Positions 1-10,408 of a stretch of DNA of 64,000 nucleotides are shown here, one piece after another. The stretch lies in contig NZ_OU015319.1 of assembly GCF_907163125.1 (NCBI RefSeq), forward strand, positions 1,488,001-1,552,000, read 5' to 3'. The position numbers and the translations under genes were made by a program. The notes beneath the pieces were generated by a model that ran no database searches, was not told where the DNA came from, and worked only from the letters and a program-made list of their open reading frames with translations. Positions within the stretch are counted from its first letter, which is position 1; every line of letters starts with the position of its first letter. The stretch comes from Cloacibacterium caeni. Lineage in GTDB: Bacteria; Bacteroidota; Bacteroidia; Flavobacteriales; Weeksellaceae.

Positions 1-651
1 CTTGTCTAAGTTAAATGCATTCGGACCTTGATTATTACCATCATTGGCGTAATAACTTTTATCAATAAGTCCTTGATTCATTAACTCTTTTTCATTGGTT
101 CTATCCGTTAACCAATCACAATATCTAGAAGCTTGCTGCCAAGAAACTCCTACTACAGGATAGTAATCATATTCTGGAGCACGGAAATAAGTTTCCGCGT
201 AATCATTTCTAGATAATTTATTATTCCAAACTAATGTATCTGGTAAAGCACCTGTATAAATATTTTTAAAACTTTGATCAGATGGAGGAAATACAAACTT
301 AAGCCAAGTTACATATTCTCTATATTCATAGTTAGTGATTTCTGTTTCACCGATGAAAAACGCGCTTACCTGCATTCTTCTTGGGGTATTGTTCCAATCG
401 TGCATTACATCGTCTTTTACCAACCCCATTGTAAAAGTACCTCCGTCTACATAGACCATTCCTGGCCATCCTTTTGGTTTTTGTTTTTTACCAGTAAAGA
501 ACCAACCTTTCGTGTCATTAGGCTTCCAACCTGTTTTGCTGGTAAATTTTTTGGTTCCGCCTCCACTTTTTACGTTACCACCTCCACCACAACTGGTTAG
601 AAGCAATGTTGCGCCTAGTGCAAGCAATGAAATAAACTTTAGTTTTTTCAT
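1..651 (-). CDS. gldJ: GldJ, gliding/T9SS lipoprotein (5' part only)
   Basis: The gene runs off the left edge, so only the first 217 codons are seen. Translation begins MKKLKFISLLALGATLLLTS followed by Cys, a lipoprotein signal with the lipobox LLTSC. It continues into a formylglycine-generating-enzyme/sulfatase-modifying fold typical of GldJ: MVYVDGGTFTMG, then ETEITNYEYREYV and PVVGVSWQQASRYCDWL. GldJ is an outer-membrane-associated lipoprotein needed for gliding and for stability of the type IX secretion motor in Flavobacteria. It lies divergent to porU, the order known from Flavobacterium (porV-porU-gldJ). The relative GldK has the same fold but another gene neighbourhood, so GldJ is preferred. 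Confidence 0.9.
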   Translation of the reverse strand, partial: MKKLKFISLLALGATLLLTSCGGGGNVKSGGGTKKFTSKTGWKPNDTKGWFFTGKKQKPKGWPGMVYVDGGTFTMGLVKDDVMHDWNNTPRRMQVSAFFIGETEITNYEYREYVTWLKFVFPPSDQSFKNIYTGALPDTLVWNNKLSRNDYAETYFRAPEYDYYPVVGVSWQQASRYCDWLTDRTNEKELMNQGLIDKSYYANDGNNQGPNAFNLDK

Positions 652-815
652 AATTGTTTTAGATAATTTCGAGCTACAAAGAAAAATAATTTATTTTATT
701 AATCAAACATCAAAAGTAAGATTTTTTATGTTTTTTTTAACGTATTAAAATTTATTTTATTGTTTGATATGAAAATTTTGTTTTTTTCGTTTATTTTGTA
801 GCGCAATTTTAGACT

Positions 816-3800
816 ATGAAAAAAAATTTATTACTACTTCTTTTTGTAATTTTTACTGGCCATTTATTTGGTCAAAAAACTACGATAGAATGGAAAGGAA
901 ACAAAATAATGGATTATGGAACCTTCCAATACAATCTTCCATTTTTTAAAAACGAAAATTATTCTGTAATTAATGGAGTTCCTTATCTCACTTTTTCTAA
1001 AAAAGAAAAGGAATCTTCTCAATATGATATTAAAAATTTAGTTTGGGAAAAAATTCCAGCTAAAGAAGTATTTGGTTTAATTGCGGATAATGTTTCCACT
1101 AAAGAAATTGCATACTCTAATAGTCAAAAACAAACCATCAACGGACAATTTCTCACCAATGTGGTGATTGCCACCATTAAAAAAGATAAAAATACACTTT
1201 ATAGATTATCTTCTTTTGAACTGGTAAAAAAAACGGTTAACAACCAGAGAACTTCTAGAACTTCTGATTTAATTGGCACTACCGAAAATCCTCTGAAATC
1301 TGGAAATTTCTATAAAATTAAAGTCGACAAGTCTGGAGTTTTCAAAATCACAACAAAATTCCTTAGAGATAATGGCATCAATCCATCGAACATTAATCCT
1401 AAAAATTTCAGAATTTATGGAAATGGTGGCTTAATGTTGCCAGAATTCAATCAGGATTTCAGATATGCTGCTTTACAAGAAAACGCGATACAAGTTATCG
1501 GGGAAGAAGATGGAAAATGGGACGAAAATGACTATGCACTTTTCTACGCTCAAGGTCCACATGGTTATAATCTTTACAATGTAAATAATGGAAGTGGTTA
1601 CAAACGTAACGAAACCAGACTCACTCACATTAGCGATAACAGTGTAAACATCTATGAAAATTTCTCTCATTACTTCATTAATTTCGACAAAGGAGAAGGG
1701 AAAAGAGTTACCCTTTCAGATATTTCGCCATCTTCCAAAGTTTATACTCGTTATGACGATTATCAATTCCTCAATGAAGAAAAAACCAATTTCTTGAATA
1801 TTGGTAGACTTTGGGTGGGAGATGCTTTTAACGCCAATAAATCGGTTTCTTTTACTACCAAAACCGCTATTAAGCCTACGGATACGGTAAAAATAAAATC
1901 TTCGGTTTATGTGAAGAATGCTGCCAATGACAAAATTACCTTCAGCATCAACGGACAAAACAGCAGCAGTTTTACGGTTAGCAATTCCCCAGAAATTAAA
2001 ATCAAAGAAATTCCTTGGGAAACTTCTCCGTCAAATCTAAGCGGAACGACACTGAAAATAGATTATACTTTAGAATCTTCTAATCCTTTGGTGGCTTATT
2101 ATCTGGATTATGCCGAAGTTCAATACAAACAAGATCTTGTATACAATGATGCACAGATGAATTTCAGAGTTTTTGAAATTCCTACAGGTTCCGGAGAGAC
2201 TTTCGGATTTACGGTAGAAAACGCCACAAACGTAGAGCAGATTTGGGATATTTCAGACATTACAAACGCTAAAAAAATAGTTAATAAAGCTTCAGGAGCG
2301 CAATTTTCTTTCGGATACACTACAAATTCTCCATATTTTAACAATGAATTTGTAGCTTTTAAAAATTCTGCGTCTTTTGAGCCACTTTTTGTTGAAAAAG
2401 TGGACAATCAAGACTTATCTGGTTTAAAAAATGTAGACTACCTCATCGTTACCACTCGTGATTTTACTCCGCAAGCCGAAAGAATTGCCAATTATTACAG
2501 AACTCAAAAAAATTATCATGTAGAAGTAGCTGATGTGAAGAAAATTTACAATGAATTTTCTTCTGGTGGACAAGATTTAACGGCGATTAGAGATTTTATT
2601 ACCAAACTAAATACTCCAGCTGGAACGCTAAAATATGTACTTATCTTAGGAGATACTACTTTTGATTATAGAAATATTACCACCAATAATAAAAATTATA
2701 TCCCAAGTTATCAAAGTGATTACAGTGAAAATTACGAAGCATCATTTGTAACCGATGATTATTTCGGGATGACTACTCCACAAAATACGACTTATATTTA
2801 TGCTATTTTACCAGATATTCCAGTAGGAAGACTTCCTGCAGAAAATATTGCTGAAGCAAAAAATTTAGTCGATAAAACGCTTTCTTATTACAATGCAGTT
2901 CCGGGACAATCTTCGCCTTTTGGAGATTGGAGACTAAAAATGAATTTCGTGGTAGATGATGACCAAGACAGTCGTGTAGACACCAGTACGAATCCTTATC
3001 TCAAAGGAACTTTCCATGATGTGATGAACTTGGTTTTAGCCAATAATTTTGAAGGAAATACAGACAAACCAGAATATAATATCAAAAAATTATACTTAGA
3101 TGCTTTCCCTGGTCAAAGTACAGCAGGTGGACAAAGATTTCCACAAGTAAACCAAGCCATTACGAATGCAATGAGCAACAGTTTATATCTTTATTATTTC
3201 GGACATGGAGGAATTAACGGTTGGGCGCAAGAAAGAGTTTTGACCACTCAAGAAATTGCAGCTTTTAATAATTACAATAATGCTTACAGCAGATTTCCTT
3301 TCATCAGTACCATTACTTGTGAATTTACACTTTGGGATGACCATAATACTTCATCTGCAGGAGAACAATTGATGAAATTACCACAAGGTGGAGCAAATTC
3401 TATGATTACTTCTTCTAGAGCAATTGCTACAGTTTATGGAAGATTATTTACAGAAACTTTTACCCGAAATCTCTTTAAACTATACAACAATGACTTTTTA
3501 TCAGTAGGAGATGCTTTCATCGCAGCAAAAACTGAATACGGAACAGATTCAAACCACTTGAAAGTAAATCTTCTTGGTGATCCCGCTCTTAAACTCAGCA
3601 GACCGAAAAATCTCATCAGCATAGACAATATAGATTCACCAGTTGTTGGTCAACTAAGAGCGTTAGATTTTGTAAAAATTATGGGGCATGTTAATAACCA
3701 ATCAGGAGCGATTGACAATACTTTTAATGGTAAAGTAGTCATCAACATTTTTGATAAAAAATTAGCCAAGAAAACCCTCAATAATGATGGGAACTTAACT

Positions 3801-4736
3801 CCAGTTCTTAATTATTTCGAAGAAGGAAGCCCAATTGTGAAAGCTTCTGGAACAGTTACCAATGGAACTTTCACCGTAGAATTTTATATGCCAAAAGACA
3901 TTAATTATACTGTGGGAGACGGTAGAATATTGGCTTATGCAGATAATAATGTTTTTGATGTTTTCAATAATAGAACTCAAAAAGTTGGAGACATTAATCC
4001 AAACGGAATTAATGATAATGAAGTTCCAAAAGTTCAATTATACTTAAACAACACCAATTTTGTAGATGGAGGAATTACAGACTCTAATCCTAATCTTTTG
4101 GCTTGTGTAACAGATAATACAGGAATTAACTCTACAGGTTCAGGAATTGGTCATGACATCACTGTAATTCTTGACGGCGAAGTTATCAATACCACTGTTC
4201 TGAACGATTTTTACACTCCGGGAACAGGAAATGGCTGTATTAACGCTTCTTTCTTAGACTATCAGAAAGGCTCTGTACTCTATCCTTTCCAAAATTTAAA
4301 ACCTGGAAATCACCAATTGACCTTTAAAGTTTGGGACATTAACAATAATTCGACTACTCAAACGTTAAACTTTGTAGTAAGAGACCCAGAAGCCGAAAAT
4401 TTAGTTGTTAAAAAATTACTAAATTGGCCGAATCCTTTTACCAATAAAACTTATATACAGTTTGAACACAATTGTGATGATGTTTTAGATGTAAATGTTC
4501 AAGTCTATACTATCACAGGAAAATTAGTACGAACATTCAGTACCACAGTGACTTCTACTCCATTTTTAGAAGGATATAGAACACACAGAACTGCTATAGA
4601 ATGGGACGGAAATGATGATTTTGGTGCTCCAGTTGGTAAAGGAACTTATATTTACAAAGTTTTAGTAAAGAGTCAAAATCAAGAAAAATGTAAAGGAACT
4701 GCCTCTTTAGTAGAAAAATTAGTGATTTTAAAATAG
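816..4736 (+). CDS. porU: Type IX secretion system sortase PorU
   Basis: This 1306-residue protein has a Sec signal peptide (residues 1-19, ending HLFGQ) and a central C25 gingipain-like peptidase domain. The likely catalytic His is H797 in YYFGHGG and the likely nucleophile is C835 in STITCEF. The C-terminus (about 1220-1306) carries NWPNPF and ends GTYIYKVLV...VEKLVILK, resembling the T9SS C-terminal domain, which PorU is known to retain. PorU cleaves the sorting domain of T9SS cargo at the cell surface and attaches the cargo to A-LPS. The stop is 11 bases before porV, so the two are probably co-transcribed. Length and neighbours match the family. Confidence 0.95.
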   Translation: MKKNLLLLLFVIFTGHLFGQKTTIEWKGNKIMDYGTFQYNLPFFKNENYSVINGVPYLTFSKKEKESSQYDIKNLVWEKIPAKEVFGLIADNVSTKEIAYSNSQKQTINGQFLTNVVIATIKKDKNTLYRLSSFELVKKTVNNQRTSRTSDLIGTTENPLKSGNFYKIKVDKSGVFKITTKFLRDNGINPSNINPKNFRIYGNGGLMLPEFNQDFRYAALQENAIQVIGEEDGKWDENDYALFYAQGPHGYNLYNVNNGSGYKRNETRLTHISDNSVNIYENFSHYFINFDKGEGKRVTLSDISPSSKVYTRYDDYQFLNEEKTNFLNIGRLWVGDAFNANKSVSFTTKTAIKPTDTVKIKSSVYVKNAANDKITFSINGQNSSSFTVSNSPEIKIKEIPWETSPSNLSGTTLKIDYTLESSNPLVAYYLDYAEVQYKQDLVYNDAQMNFRVFEIPTGSGETFGFTVENATNVEQIWDISDITNAKKIVNKASGAQFSFGYTTNSPYFNNEFVAFKNSASFEPLFVEKVDNQDLSGLKNVDYLIVTTRDFTPQAERIANYYRTQKNYHVEVADVKKIYNEFSSGGQDLTAIRDFITKLNTPAGTLKYVLILGDTTFDYRNITTNNKNYIPSYQSDYSENYEASFVTDDYFGMTTPQNTTYIYAILPDIPVGRLPAENIAEAKNLVDKTLSYYNAVPGQSSPFGDWRLKMNFVVDDDQDSRVDTSTNPYLKGTFHDVMNLVLANNFEGNTDKPEYNIKKLYLDAFPGQSTAGGQRFPQVNQAITNAMSNSLYLYYFGHGGINGWAQERVLTTQEIAAFNNYNNAYSRFPFISTITCEFTLWDDHNTSSAGEQLMKLPQGGANSMITSSRAIATVYGRLFTETFTRNLFKLYNNDFLSVGDAFIAAKTEYGTDSNHLKVNLLGDPALKLSRPKNLISIDNIDSPVVGQLRALDFVKIMGHVNNQSGAIDNTFNGKVVINIFDKKLAKKTLNNDGNLTPVLNYFEEGSPIVKASGTVTNGTFTVEFYMPKDINYTVGDGRILAYADNNVFDVFNNRTQKVGDINPNGINDNEVPKVQLYLNNTNFVDGGITDSNPNLLACVTDNTGINSTGSGIGHDITVILDGEVINTTVLNDFYTPGTGNGCINASFLDYQKGSVLYPFQNLKPGNHQLTFKVWDINNNSTTQTLNFVVRDPEAENLVVKKLLNWPNPFTNKTYIQFEHNCDDVLDVNVQVYTITGKLVRTFSTTVTSTPFLEGYRTHRTAIEWDGNDDFGAPVGKGTYIYKVLVKSQNQEKCKGTASLVEKLVILK

Positions 4737-4747
4737 AAAAAACAAAT

Positions 4748-5872
4748 ATGAAATTAACAAAAAAACTCTTTTTAGGACTAAGTATTGGAATCGGAAGTTT
4801 GGCGATGGCACAAAATACTTATCCTGTGCTTACAGGAGCTCCTTTTTTAAGGATTTCTCCAGATGCTAGAGCTGGAGGTTTAGGAGACCAAGGTGTGGCA
4901 ACAGGCGCAGATGCTTTTTCACAATTTTGGAACGCTTCTAAGTTTCCATTTAGTAGAAACACCTCTTCTGCTGCCGTAAGTTATACTCCATGGATGGGAA
5001 AACTAACGAATGATGTATTTTTAATGTATTTAGGTTTTAATACCATGCTAGGAGAAGAAGACCGTTCATCTCTTTCTGCTAGTATTTATTATTTCAACAT
5101 GGGAGAGGTAGATTTACGCTCCCTAGAAACTCCAGAATTAAGTTCTGGTACTATAAAACCAAATGAGTTTTCTATAGATTTGGCCTATGCTTTAAAATTA
5201 TCAGACACCTACTCTATGGCCGTAACTGGTAGATATATCCGTTCTGATTTATCTGGAGGGTTCAATACTGACAGTTCATTGAAACCAGCCAATTCATTTG
5301 CTGTAGACGTTTCTGGATATTTACAAACTTACAAACACACCAGTTTTGGTGATTATGAAGGAAGAGTAAGAGCTGGTTGGGCAATTCAAAATTTAGGTCC
5401 AAGATTAGATTACACTGGTGACGAAAATTCACGTTCATATTTACCTACCACTTTCAGATTAGGAGCTGGTTATGACTTATTTTTAGACGAAGTCAACAAA
5501 GTAGGTTTAACTTTAGAAGCTTCTAAATTACTTGTTCCTGGACCAGACAGCACTGGGAACGTTCCAAATGTGGGGGTAATAGAAGGAATCGGAAAATCTT
5601 TTAGCAACAAAGAAAGTATTATGTACAGCGGTTCTGTAGAATACTCTTATGATAATGCTTTTGCTGTAAGAACAGGTTTTTTTAGAGAAAGTGAGCTCCA
5701 AGGAGGAAGACAATATGCTACAGTTGGTGTAGGTCTTAATTATAATTCTTTTGGTTTAGATTTATCTTACCTTGTTAATACATCTAAAGTTAATTCAGCT
5801 TTAGACAATACCTTAAGATTTGGTCTTACTTGGAATATTGGCGAAGAATCTTACAATAATGAAGATTATTAA
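4748..5872 (+). CDS. porV: Type IX secretion outer-membrane protein PorV
   Basis: A 374-residue outer-membrane barrel of the FadL-like PorV (LptO) family. The signal peptide ends near GSLAMAQ. The mature start LTGAPFLRISPDARAGGLGD is the conserved PorV/PorQ signature, and the protein has alternating beta-barrel segments through to the end. PorV shuttles cargo from the translocon to the PorU sortase. It directly follows porU, and a strong hairpin terminator follows it, so porU-porV forms a two-gene unit. PorQ is a relative, but the location next to porU supports PorV. Confidence 0.94.
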   Translation: MKLTKKLFLGLSIGIGSLAMAQNTYPVLTGAPFLRISPDARAGGLGDQGVATGADAFSQFWNASKFPFSRNTSSAAVSYTPWMGKLTNDVFLMYLGFNTMLGEEDRSSLSASIYYFNMGEVDLRSLETPELSSGTIKPNEFSIDLAYALKLSDTYSMAVTGRYIRSDLSGGFNTDSSLKPANSFAVDVSGYLQTYKHTSFGDYEGRVRAGWAIQNLGPRLDYTGDENSRSYLPTTFRLGAGYDLFLDEVNKVGLTLEASKLLVPGPDSTGNVPNVGVIEGIGKSFSNKESIMYSGSVEYSYDNAFAVRTGFFRESELQGGRQYATVGVGLNYNSFGLDLSYLVNTSKVNSALDNTLRFGLTWNIGEESYNNEDY

Positions 5873-5894
5873 CGATTAATAAAATATTTTTTTT

Positions 5895-5930
5895 ACCGCG
5901 CCGAATTTTCAATTCGGCGCGGTTTTTTTT
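5895..5930 (+). terminator. Intrinsic terminator after porV
   Basis: A perfect 13-bp stem (ACCGCGCCGAATT paired with AATTCGGCGCGGT) with a 3-base loop is followed by eight T residues. It ends the porU-porV transcript and is unusually GC-rich for this window. Confidence 0.9.
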
Positions 5931-5985
5931 ACAAAAATTCAGAGTTTAGTAATATTCCAGAATCTCATACTTACGAGACAATTGC

Positions 5986-5993
5986 TATCTTTG
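5986..5993 (+). promoter_or_regulatory. Bacteroidetes -7 element (TATCTTTG) before the FUSC gene
   Basis: TATCTTTG matches the TAnnTTTG -7 consensus of Bacteroidetes sigma-A. Only four bases separate it from the ATG at 5998, so transcription would begin at or very near the start codon. No clear TTTG -33 box is seen at the expected spacing. Confidence 0.4.
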
Positions 5994-5997
5994 CAAA

Positions 5998-8232
5998 ATG
6001 AATTATGCTTCGGAACTTAAAAAATTTATTACCAGTCAATATATTTACTCAGGAACCAGAATTGCTTTAGCCGTTGTAATCCCGAGTATTATTTTGGCGT
6101 ATTTAGGTTTACTGAAAGAATTTTTCTTATTTCCACTCGGAACCCTTTTCCTAGCACTTACGGATTCTACAGGTCCTTTTCACCGAAGAAGAAACGCACT
6201 CATCGTTGCCTCTGGATTTTATTTCTTTGTCTCGCTGATTGCAGGACTGCTGAAAGATTTCCCACCGCTTATTTTTTTAGAAATTATCATTTTTGGGATA
6301 TTTTTCACCATGTTAGGCGTTTACGGACAACGTTTAGCAGCAGTAGGTTCCCTCACATTAGTGGTTTTAGCCATTTTTATAGATGGCGCTCCTGGTGGTC
6401 ATTCTGCGTTTTATAATGCATTGGTTTTTACTTTAGGTGGAATTTGGTTCATCTTGGTTTTCATGCTGGTAACGGTTATCAAACCTTATAAACTGGCAGA
6501 ACAAATGATTGGTGAAAATTACATAGAACTCGGTAATTATTTGAAATTAAAAGCTCATTTTTACCATTCTAAGCCAGATTTCGATGTTTTGTACAAGCAA
6601 ATTTTTGCATTGCAAGTCAGAATCAAAGAACACCAAGAAGCGACAAGAGAAGTGGTTTTCAAAACCCGACAAATCGTAAGAGAATCTACTTCTACCAGTA
6701 GATTATTGATGCAGCTTTTCCTCAATTCACTTGACCTTTACGAGATTTTATTGACTTCAACCAACGACTACCGAAAACTGCAAAATACTTTTGGAAATAA
6801 AAATATTTTAGAAAAAATCCACAATTACCTCAATTTATTATCCAATGAATTGGTTCACATCGGGATTTCTATTCAAGGAGGATTAAAAACCACTCCAATT
6901 ACTGATATTTCCGCAGAACTTCATGCCTTACACGAAGAATATTACCAACTTAGAAATCAACACCTGAACGCTGAAACGCTAGAAGATTTCATGATTTTGA
7001 GACAAATTATGCACAGAATTTCTGCCATTTCAGAAGAAACTCAAAAAATATATCTTTTAAAATCTCAAGATATCAAATTGGCAAAAAGCCTTTCTACAGG
7101 CTTAGATTTAGAAAAATTTGTACAAAAAGAAGAAAAACTTAACTCAAAAGTTTTCCTAGAAAATTTCTCTATCAAATCCAATCATTTCAGACATGCTGTA
7201 AGAATAACTACCGCATTATTAGTAGGTTACGCCATTTCCAAAATTGAAATTTTTCATATTCAAAAAACGTTCTGGATTCTCATCACCATTTTGGCAATTA
7301 TGAGACCAGCTTATAGCATTACCAAACACCGAAATATTCTCAGATTATACGGAACAGTTGGCGGTGCTGCAGCTGGATTGTTTGTGATTTATTTCATCAC
7401 CAATCCTCCTACACAATTTGTGATTTTCTTAATCTGTTTGGTGCTCACTTTCAGTTTGCTCAAAGATAAATATGCTTGGTCTGTTTTCTTTATGACGATT
7501 TATATTTTCTTGATGTTCAACTTCCTAAAACCAGGAGATTTCTCAGAACTTTTTATAGAAAGGTTGATTGACACAGCAATTGCTGGAGTTATTGTATTTC
7601 TTGTTTCTTACTTGGTTTTACCCGTTTGGGAACATCAGAAAAATAGAACTTTTATGCTGAATTACATCCTTGCCAATCATAAATATTTAAATAATATCAT
7701 TGAGATTCTTCAGCAAAAACACATTCCTATTCAAGACTATAAAATCAGCCGAAAACATGCTGTGGTAAGTTTGGCCAATCTTTCTGATAATTTCCAGAAA
7801 ATGCTTTCTGACCCAAAAGGTCAACAGAAAAATCTAGAAAACGTTCACCAATTTGTGACCACTTCTCACCTCTTTACCGCTTACAGTGCATCTCTTTCTC
7901 AGTACGCACAAAAAAACACAGTTTATCGTGAAATAGACTTCGAAAATTGGAAAAATAAGATTAATGCTGAACTTTCACGCACTATTGCGATTTTAAAAAG
8001 ACAAGAAATTAAAAAAGATGATTTTGCAGAAAGTAAGCTCACACCAGAAGATTTGGTGAATGAACTTTTAGAAAAAAGAAAAGAAGAAATCACCGAAAAT
8101 GAATTCTATGACAGACGTGATCCTAAAAATATTTCTCATCTTACTGAGCTCAAAAATATCAGAGAATTACTGGAATTGATTTATAATCAAGCTCGTGACC
8201 AAAGAAAAATTGCAGAAAAAGTAACTGATTAA
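5998..8232 (+). CDS. FUSC/YccS-family inner-membrane protein
   Basis: A 744-residue protein with two hydrophobic blocks, at about 20-165 and 400-545. Each could form several transmembrane helices and is separated by a long soluble helical region, the layout of the YccS/YhfK (FUSC-like) family. The second block, beginning around HAVRITTALLVGYAI, resembles the fusaric-acid-resistance C-terminal domain. The family is related to aromatic-acid efflux proteins, but substrates in Bacteroidetes are not established. The soluble C-terminal part (about 560-744) is charged and helical. The gene ends overlapping by 4 bases with the convergent phosphopantetheinyl transferase gene. The near-absent 5' leader is discussed as a finding. 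Confidence 0.85.
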   Translation: MNYASELKKFITSQYIYSGTRIALAVVIPSIILAYLGLLKEFFLFPLGTLFLALTDSTGPFHRRRNALIVASGFYFFVSLIAGLLKDFPPLIFLEIIIFGIFFTMLGVYGQRLAAVGSLTLVVLAIFIDGAPGGHSAFYNALVFTLGGIWFILVFMLVTVIKPYKLAEQMIGENYIELGNYLKLKAHFYHSKPDFDVLYKQIFALQVRIKEHQEATREVVFKTRQIVRESTSTSRLLMQLFLNSLDLYEILLTSTNDYRKLQNTFGNKNILEKIHNYLNLLSNELVHIGISIQGGLKTTPITDISAELHALHEEYYQLRNQHLNAETLEDFMILRQIMHRISAISEETQKIYLLKSQDIKLAKSLSTGLDLEKFVQKEEKLNSKVFLENFSIKSNHFRHAVRITTALLVGYAISKIEIFHIQKTFWILITILAIMRPAYSITKHRNILRLYGTVGGAAAGLFVIYFITNPPTQFVIFLICLVLTFSLLKDKYAWSVFFMTIYIFLMFNFLKPGDFSELFIERLIDTAIAGVIVFLVSYLVLPVWEHQKNRTFMLNYILANHKYLNNIIEILQQKHIPIQDYKISRKHAVVSLANLSDNFQKMLSDPKGQQKNLENVHQFVTTSHLFTAYSASLSQYAQKNTVYREIDFENWKNKINAELSRTIAILKRQEIKKDDFAESKLTPEDLVNELLEKRKEEITENEFYDRRDPKNISHLTELKNIRELLELIYNQARDQRKIAEKVTD

Positions 8233-8867
8233 TCTTCTAAGTCGCGGTTTTCTTCTACGATGGCGAAGTAAAAATCTTCTATCTTAAAAACTTTTGCAGT
8301 AAAATCATGACTGAAAAAATCATCAAAAACTCTGCATTTTATTTCAGAAAGGTTATTGATATCAAAAGGAAATATCTGATAATGTTTTTTTAACGACCAA
8401 TATTTAGACAGGTGAACTTTATAAAGACTTTCTTTGATGACCCAAATAATCGTCAATAAATCTACTTCATTTTCTCTGTTCTGAGTCCAAGTATGTTCTG
8501 ATTCGTGTAGAAATTTATCTTTGATTCTTAGAATTTTAGAACTTATTTTCTCTAAATCTATTCCTACTCTATTTTTAGAAACCGCTAGAGAAGCAAATGG
8601 AAAAGAATGCGTGATAGAAATATGTGCAGAATCTGGCCAGAGATAAGGTTCGCCGATGGTTTTATAGAGAATTTTGTGCTCTGGAAGTAGCATTTTGAGC
8701 ATTTTTCTTACCATCAAATGTTCTAATAACTTTTTGGGATGATAATCTTTGGCTTTTTCCAGATTTTCGGGTTCTATGAGTTCTTCTGCGTTAAATTCGT
8801 CGTCATCACTATACTTCCAGTAAAGAATTACAGCATTTTCATCAGAATAATCATGATAGAAGGGCAT
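8229..8867 (-). CDS. 4'-phosphopantetheinyl transferase superfamily protein
   Basis: A 212-residue Sfp/AcpT-type enzyme. It has the signature VGIDLE (D104, E106, Mg binding), the downstream WVIKESLYK (W142, K145, E146, K150), and ISITHS near 83-88 for the CoA contact. The enzyme would transfer the 4'-phosphopantetheine arm of CoA to a carrier protein; whether its target is a fatty acid ACP or a secondary-metabolite carrier cannot be told. No carrier protein gene is nearby. It is transcribed divergently from ahcY across a 90-base gap, and its 3' end overlaps the FUSC gene by 4 bases. Confidence 0.88.
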   Translation of the reverse strand: MPFYHDYSDENAVILYWKYSDDDEFNAEELIEPENLEKAKDYHPKKLLEHLMVRKMLKMLLPEHKILYKTIGEPYLWPDSAHISITHSFPFASLAVSKNRVGIDLEKISSKILRIKDKFLHESEHTWTQNRENEVDLLTIIWVIKESLYKVHLSKYWSLKKHYQIFPFDINNLSEIKCRVFDDFFSHDFTAKVFKIEDFYFAIVEENRDLED

Positions 8868-8870
8868 TAT

Positions 8871-8901
8871 TTTGTCAATAGAAATTAAGAATGTAAATTT
8901 G
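8871..8901 (+). promoter_or_regulatory. ahcY promoter, -33 TTTG and -7 TAAATTTG
   Basis: TTTG at 8871-8874 and TAAATTTG at 8894-8901 are separated by 19 bases, a good match to the Bacteroidetes sigma-A promoter. The predicted start would give ahcY a leader of about 50 bases before the ATG at 8957. Confidence 0.6.
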
Positions 8902-8956
8902 CAAAAATTTTTTGACTATTTTAGTCAAATTTGTAAAAAAATACTTAACAAATTTT

Positions 8957-10270
8957 ATGGAAACTAAAACTCAATATTTACCTTACAAAGTTAAGGATAT
9001 TTCCCTAGCAGAATGGGGACGCAAAGAAATTCAATTGGCCGAAGCAGAAATGCCAGGTTTAATGGCGTTAAGAGAAGAATATGGTCCTTCTCAACCATTG
9101 AAAGGCGCTAGAATTGCAGGTTGTCTTCACATGACTATTCAAACTGCTGTTCTCATCGAAACTTTGGTTCACCTTGGTGCAGAAGTAACTTGGTCTTCAT
9201 GTAATATTTTCTCTACTCAAGATCACGCTGCCGCTGCTATTGCTGCTGCTGGAATTCCAGTTTACGCTTGGAAAGGAATGAATGCAGAAGAATTCGATTG
9301 GTGTATTGAACAAACGATTTTCTTTGGAGAAGACAGAAAACCATTAAACATGATTTTGGATGATGGTGGTGACTTAACCAATATGGTTTTTGACAAATTC
9401 CCAGAATTAACTGCTGGAATCAAAGGTCTTTCTGAAGAAACAACTACTGGTGTTCACAGATTATACGAAAGAATGGCAAACGGAACTCTAGTAATGCCTG
9501 CAATTAACGTAAACGATTCTGTTACTAAATCTAAATTCGACAACAAATACGGTTGTAGAGAATCTGCTGTAGATGCAATCAGAAGAGCTACAGACGTAAT
9601 GCTAGCTGGTAAAAGAGTGGTAGTTTGTGGTTTCGGAGATGTAGGTAAAGGTACTGCTGCTTCATTTAGAGGAGCTGGTTCTATCGTTACGGTTACAGAA
9701 ATTGACCCAATCTGTGCTTTACAAGCAGCTATGGAAGGTTATGAAGTGAAAAAATTAGACACTGTAATCGAAAATGCTGATATTGTAATCACTACTACTG
9801 GTAACTTTAATATTGTAAGAGCTGAACATTTCAAAAAAATGAAAGATAAGACCATCGTTTGTAATATTGGTCACTTTGATAACGAAATTGATATGGCTTG
9901 GTTAAACGAAAACTATGGTAACACCAAAACTGAAGTAAAACCACAAGTAGATATTTACAATGTAGATGGTAAAGAAATCATCATTTTAGCAGAAGGAAGA
10001 TTGGTAAACCTTGGTTGTGCAACTGGTCACCCAAGTTTTGTAATGTCTAACTCATTTACCAACCAAACTTTAGCTCAAATTGAACTTTGGACAAATTCTG
10101 AAGCATACGAAAACAAAGTGTACATGTTACCAAAACATTTAGATGAAAAAGTAGCAGCACTTCACCTTAAAAAATTAGGTGTAGAGTTAGAAACACTTTC
10201 TCCAGAACAAGCTAAATACATTGGTGTAGAAGTAGAAGGTCCTTTCAAACCAGAATACTACAGATACTAA
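8957..10270 (+). CDS. ahcY: Adenosylhomocysteinase
   Basis: A 437-residue S-adenosylhomocysteine hydrolase. It splits S-adenosylhomocysteine into adenosine and homocysteine and so relieves product inhibition of methyltransferases. Visible family features are the substrate-binding stretch [16 protein letters not shown], the NAD-binding loop [13 protein letters not shown], and the C-terminus FKPEYYRY, which is diagnostic. The ATG at 8957 is chosen over an in-frame TTG at 8912 because the protein then starts [15 protein letters not shown] as in relatives, and because the promoter lies at 8871-8901. The gene appears monocistronic, with a terminator just downstream. Confidence 0.96.
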   Translation: METKTQYLPYKVKDISLAEWGRKEIQLAEAEMPGLMALREEYGPSQPLKGARIAGCLHMTIQTAVLIETLVHLGAEVTWSSCNIFSTQDHAAAAIAAAGIPVYAWKGMNAEEFDWCIEQTIFFGEDRKPLNMILDDGGDLTNMVFDKFPELTAGIKGLSEETTTGVHRLYERMANGTLVMPAINVNDSVTKSKFDNKYGCRESAVDAIRRATDVMLAGKRVVVCGFGDVGKGTAASFRGAGSIVTVTEIDPICALQAAMEGYEVKKLDTVIENADIVITTTGNFNIVRAEHFKKMKDKTIVCNIGHFDNEIDMAWLNENYGNTKTEVKPQVDIYNVDGKEIIILAEGRLVNLGCATGHPSFVMSNSFTNQTLAQIELWTNSEAYENKVYMLPKHLDEKVAALHLKKLGVELETLSPEQAKYIGVEVEGPFKPEYYRY

Positions 10271-10323
10271 AAATTGAAAGTTAGAAATCGGAAGATGGAA
10301 GACTGAAAATTAATTTATACTAC

Positions 10324-10353
10324 AACTCCTCAGAATTTCTGAGGAGTTTTTTT
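10324..10353 (+). terminator. Intrinsic terminator after ahcY
   Basis: An 11-bp stem, AACTCCTCAGA paired with TCTGAGGAGTT, is followed by a run of T residues. It separates ahcY from the following protease gene. Confidence 0.85.
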
Positions 10354-10408
10354 ATGTATCTGCAAAATATTTTGAATTTTATTAAAATTTTCTTTGTAAT
10401 TTCAGACT

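Noticed and set aside
274-748. Plus-strand open frames near the left edge
   Set aside because: They are antisense to the well-supported gldJ gene, whose lipoprotein signal and family motifs are clear.
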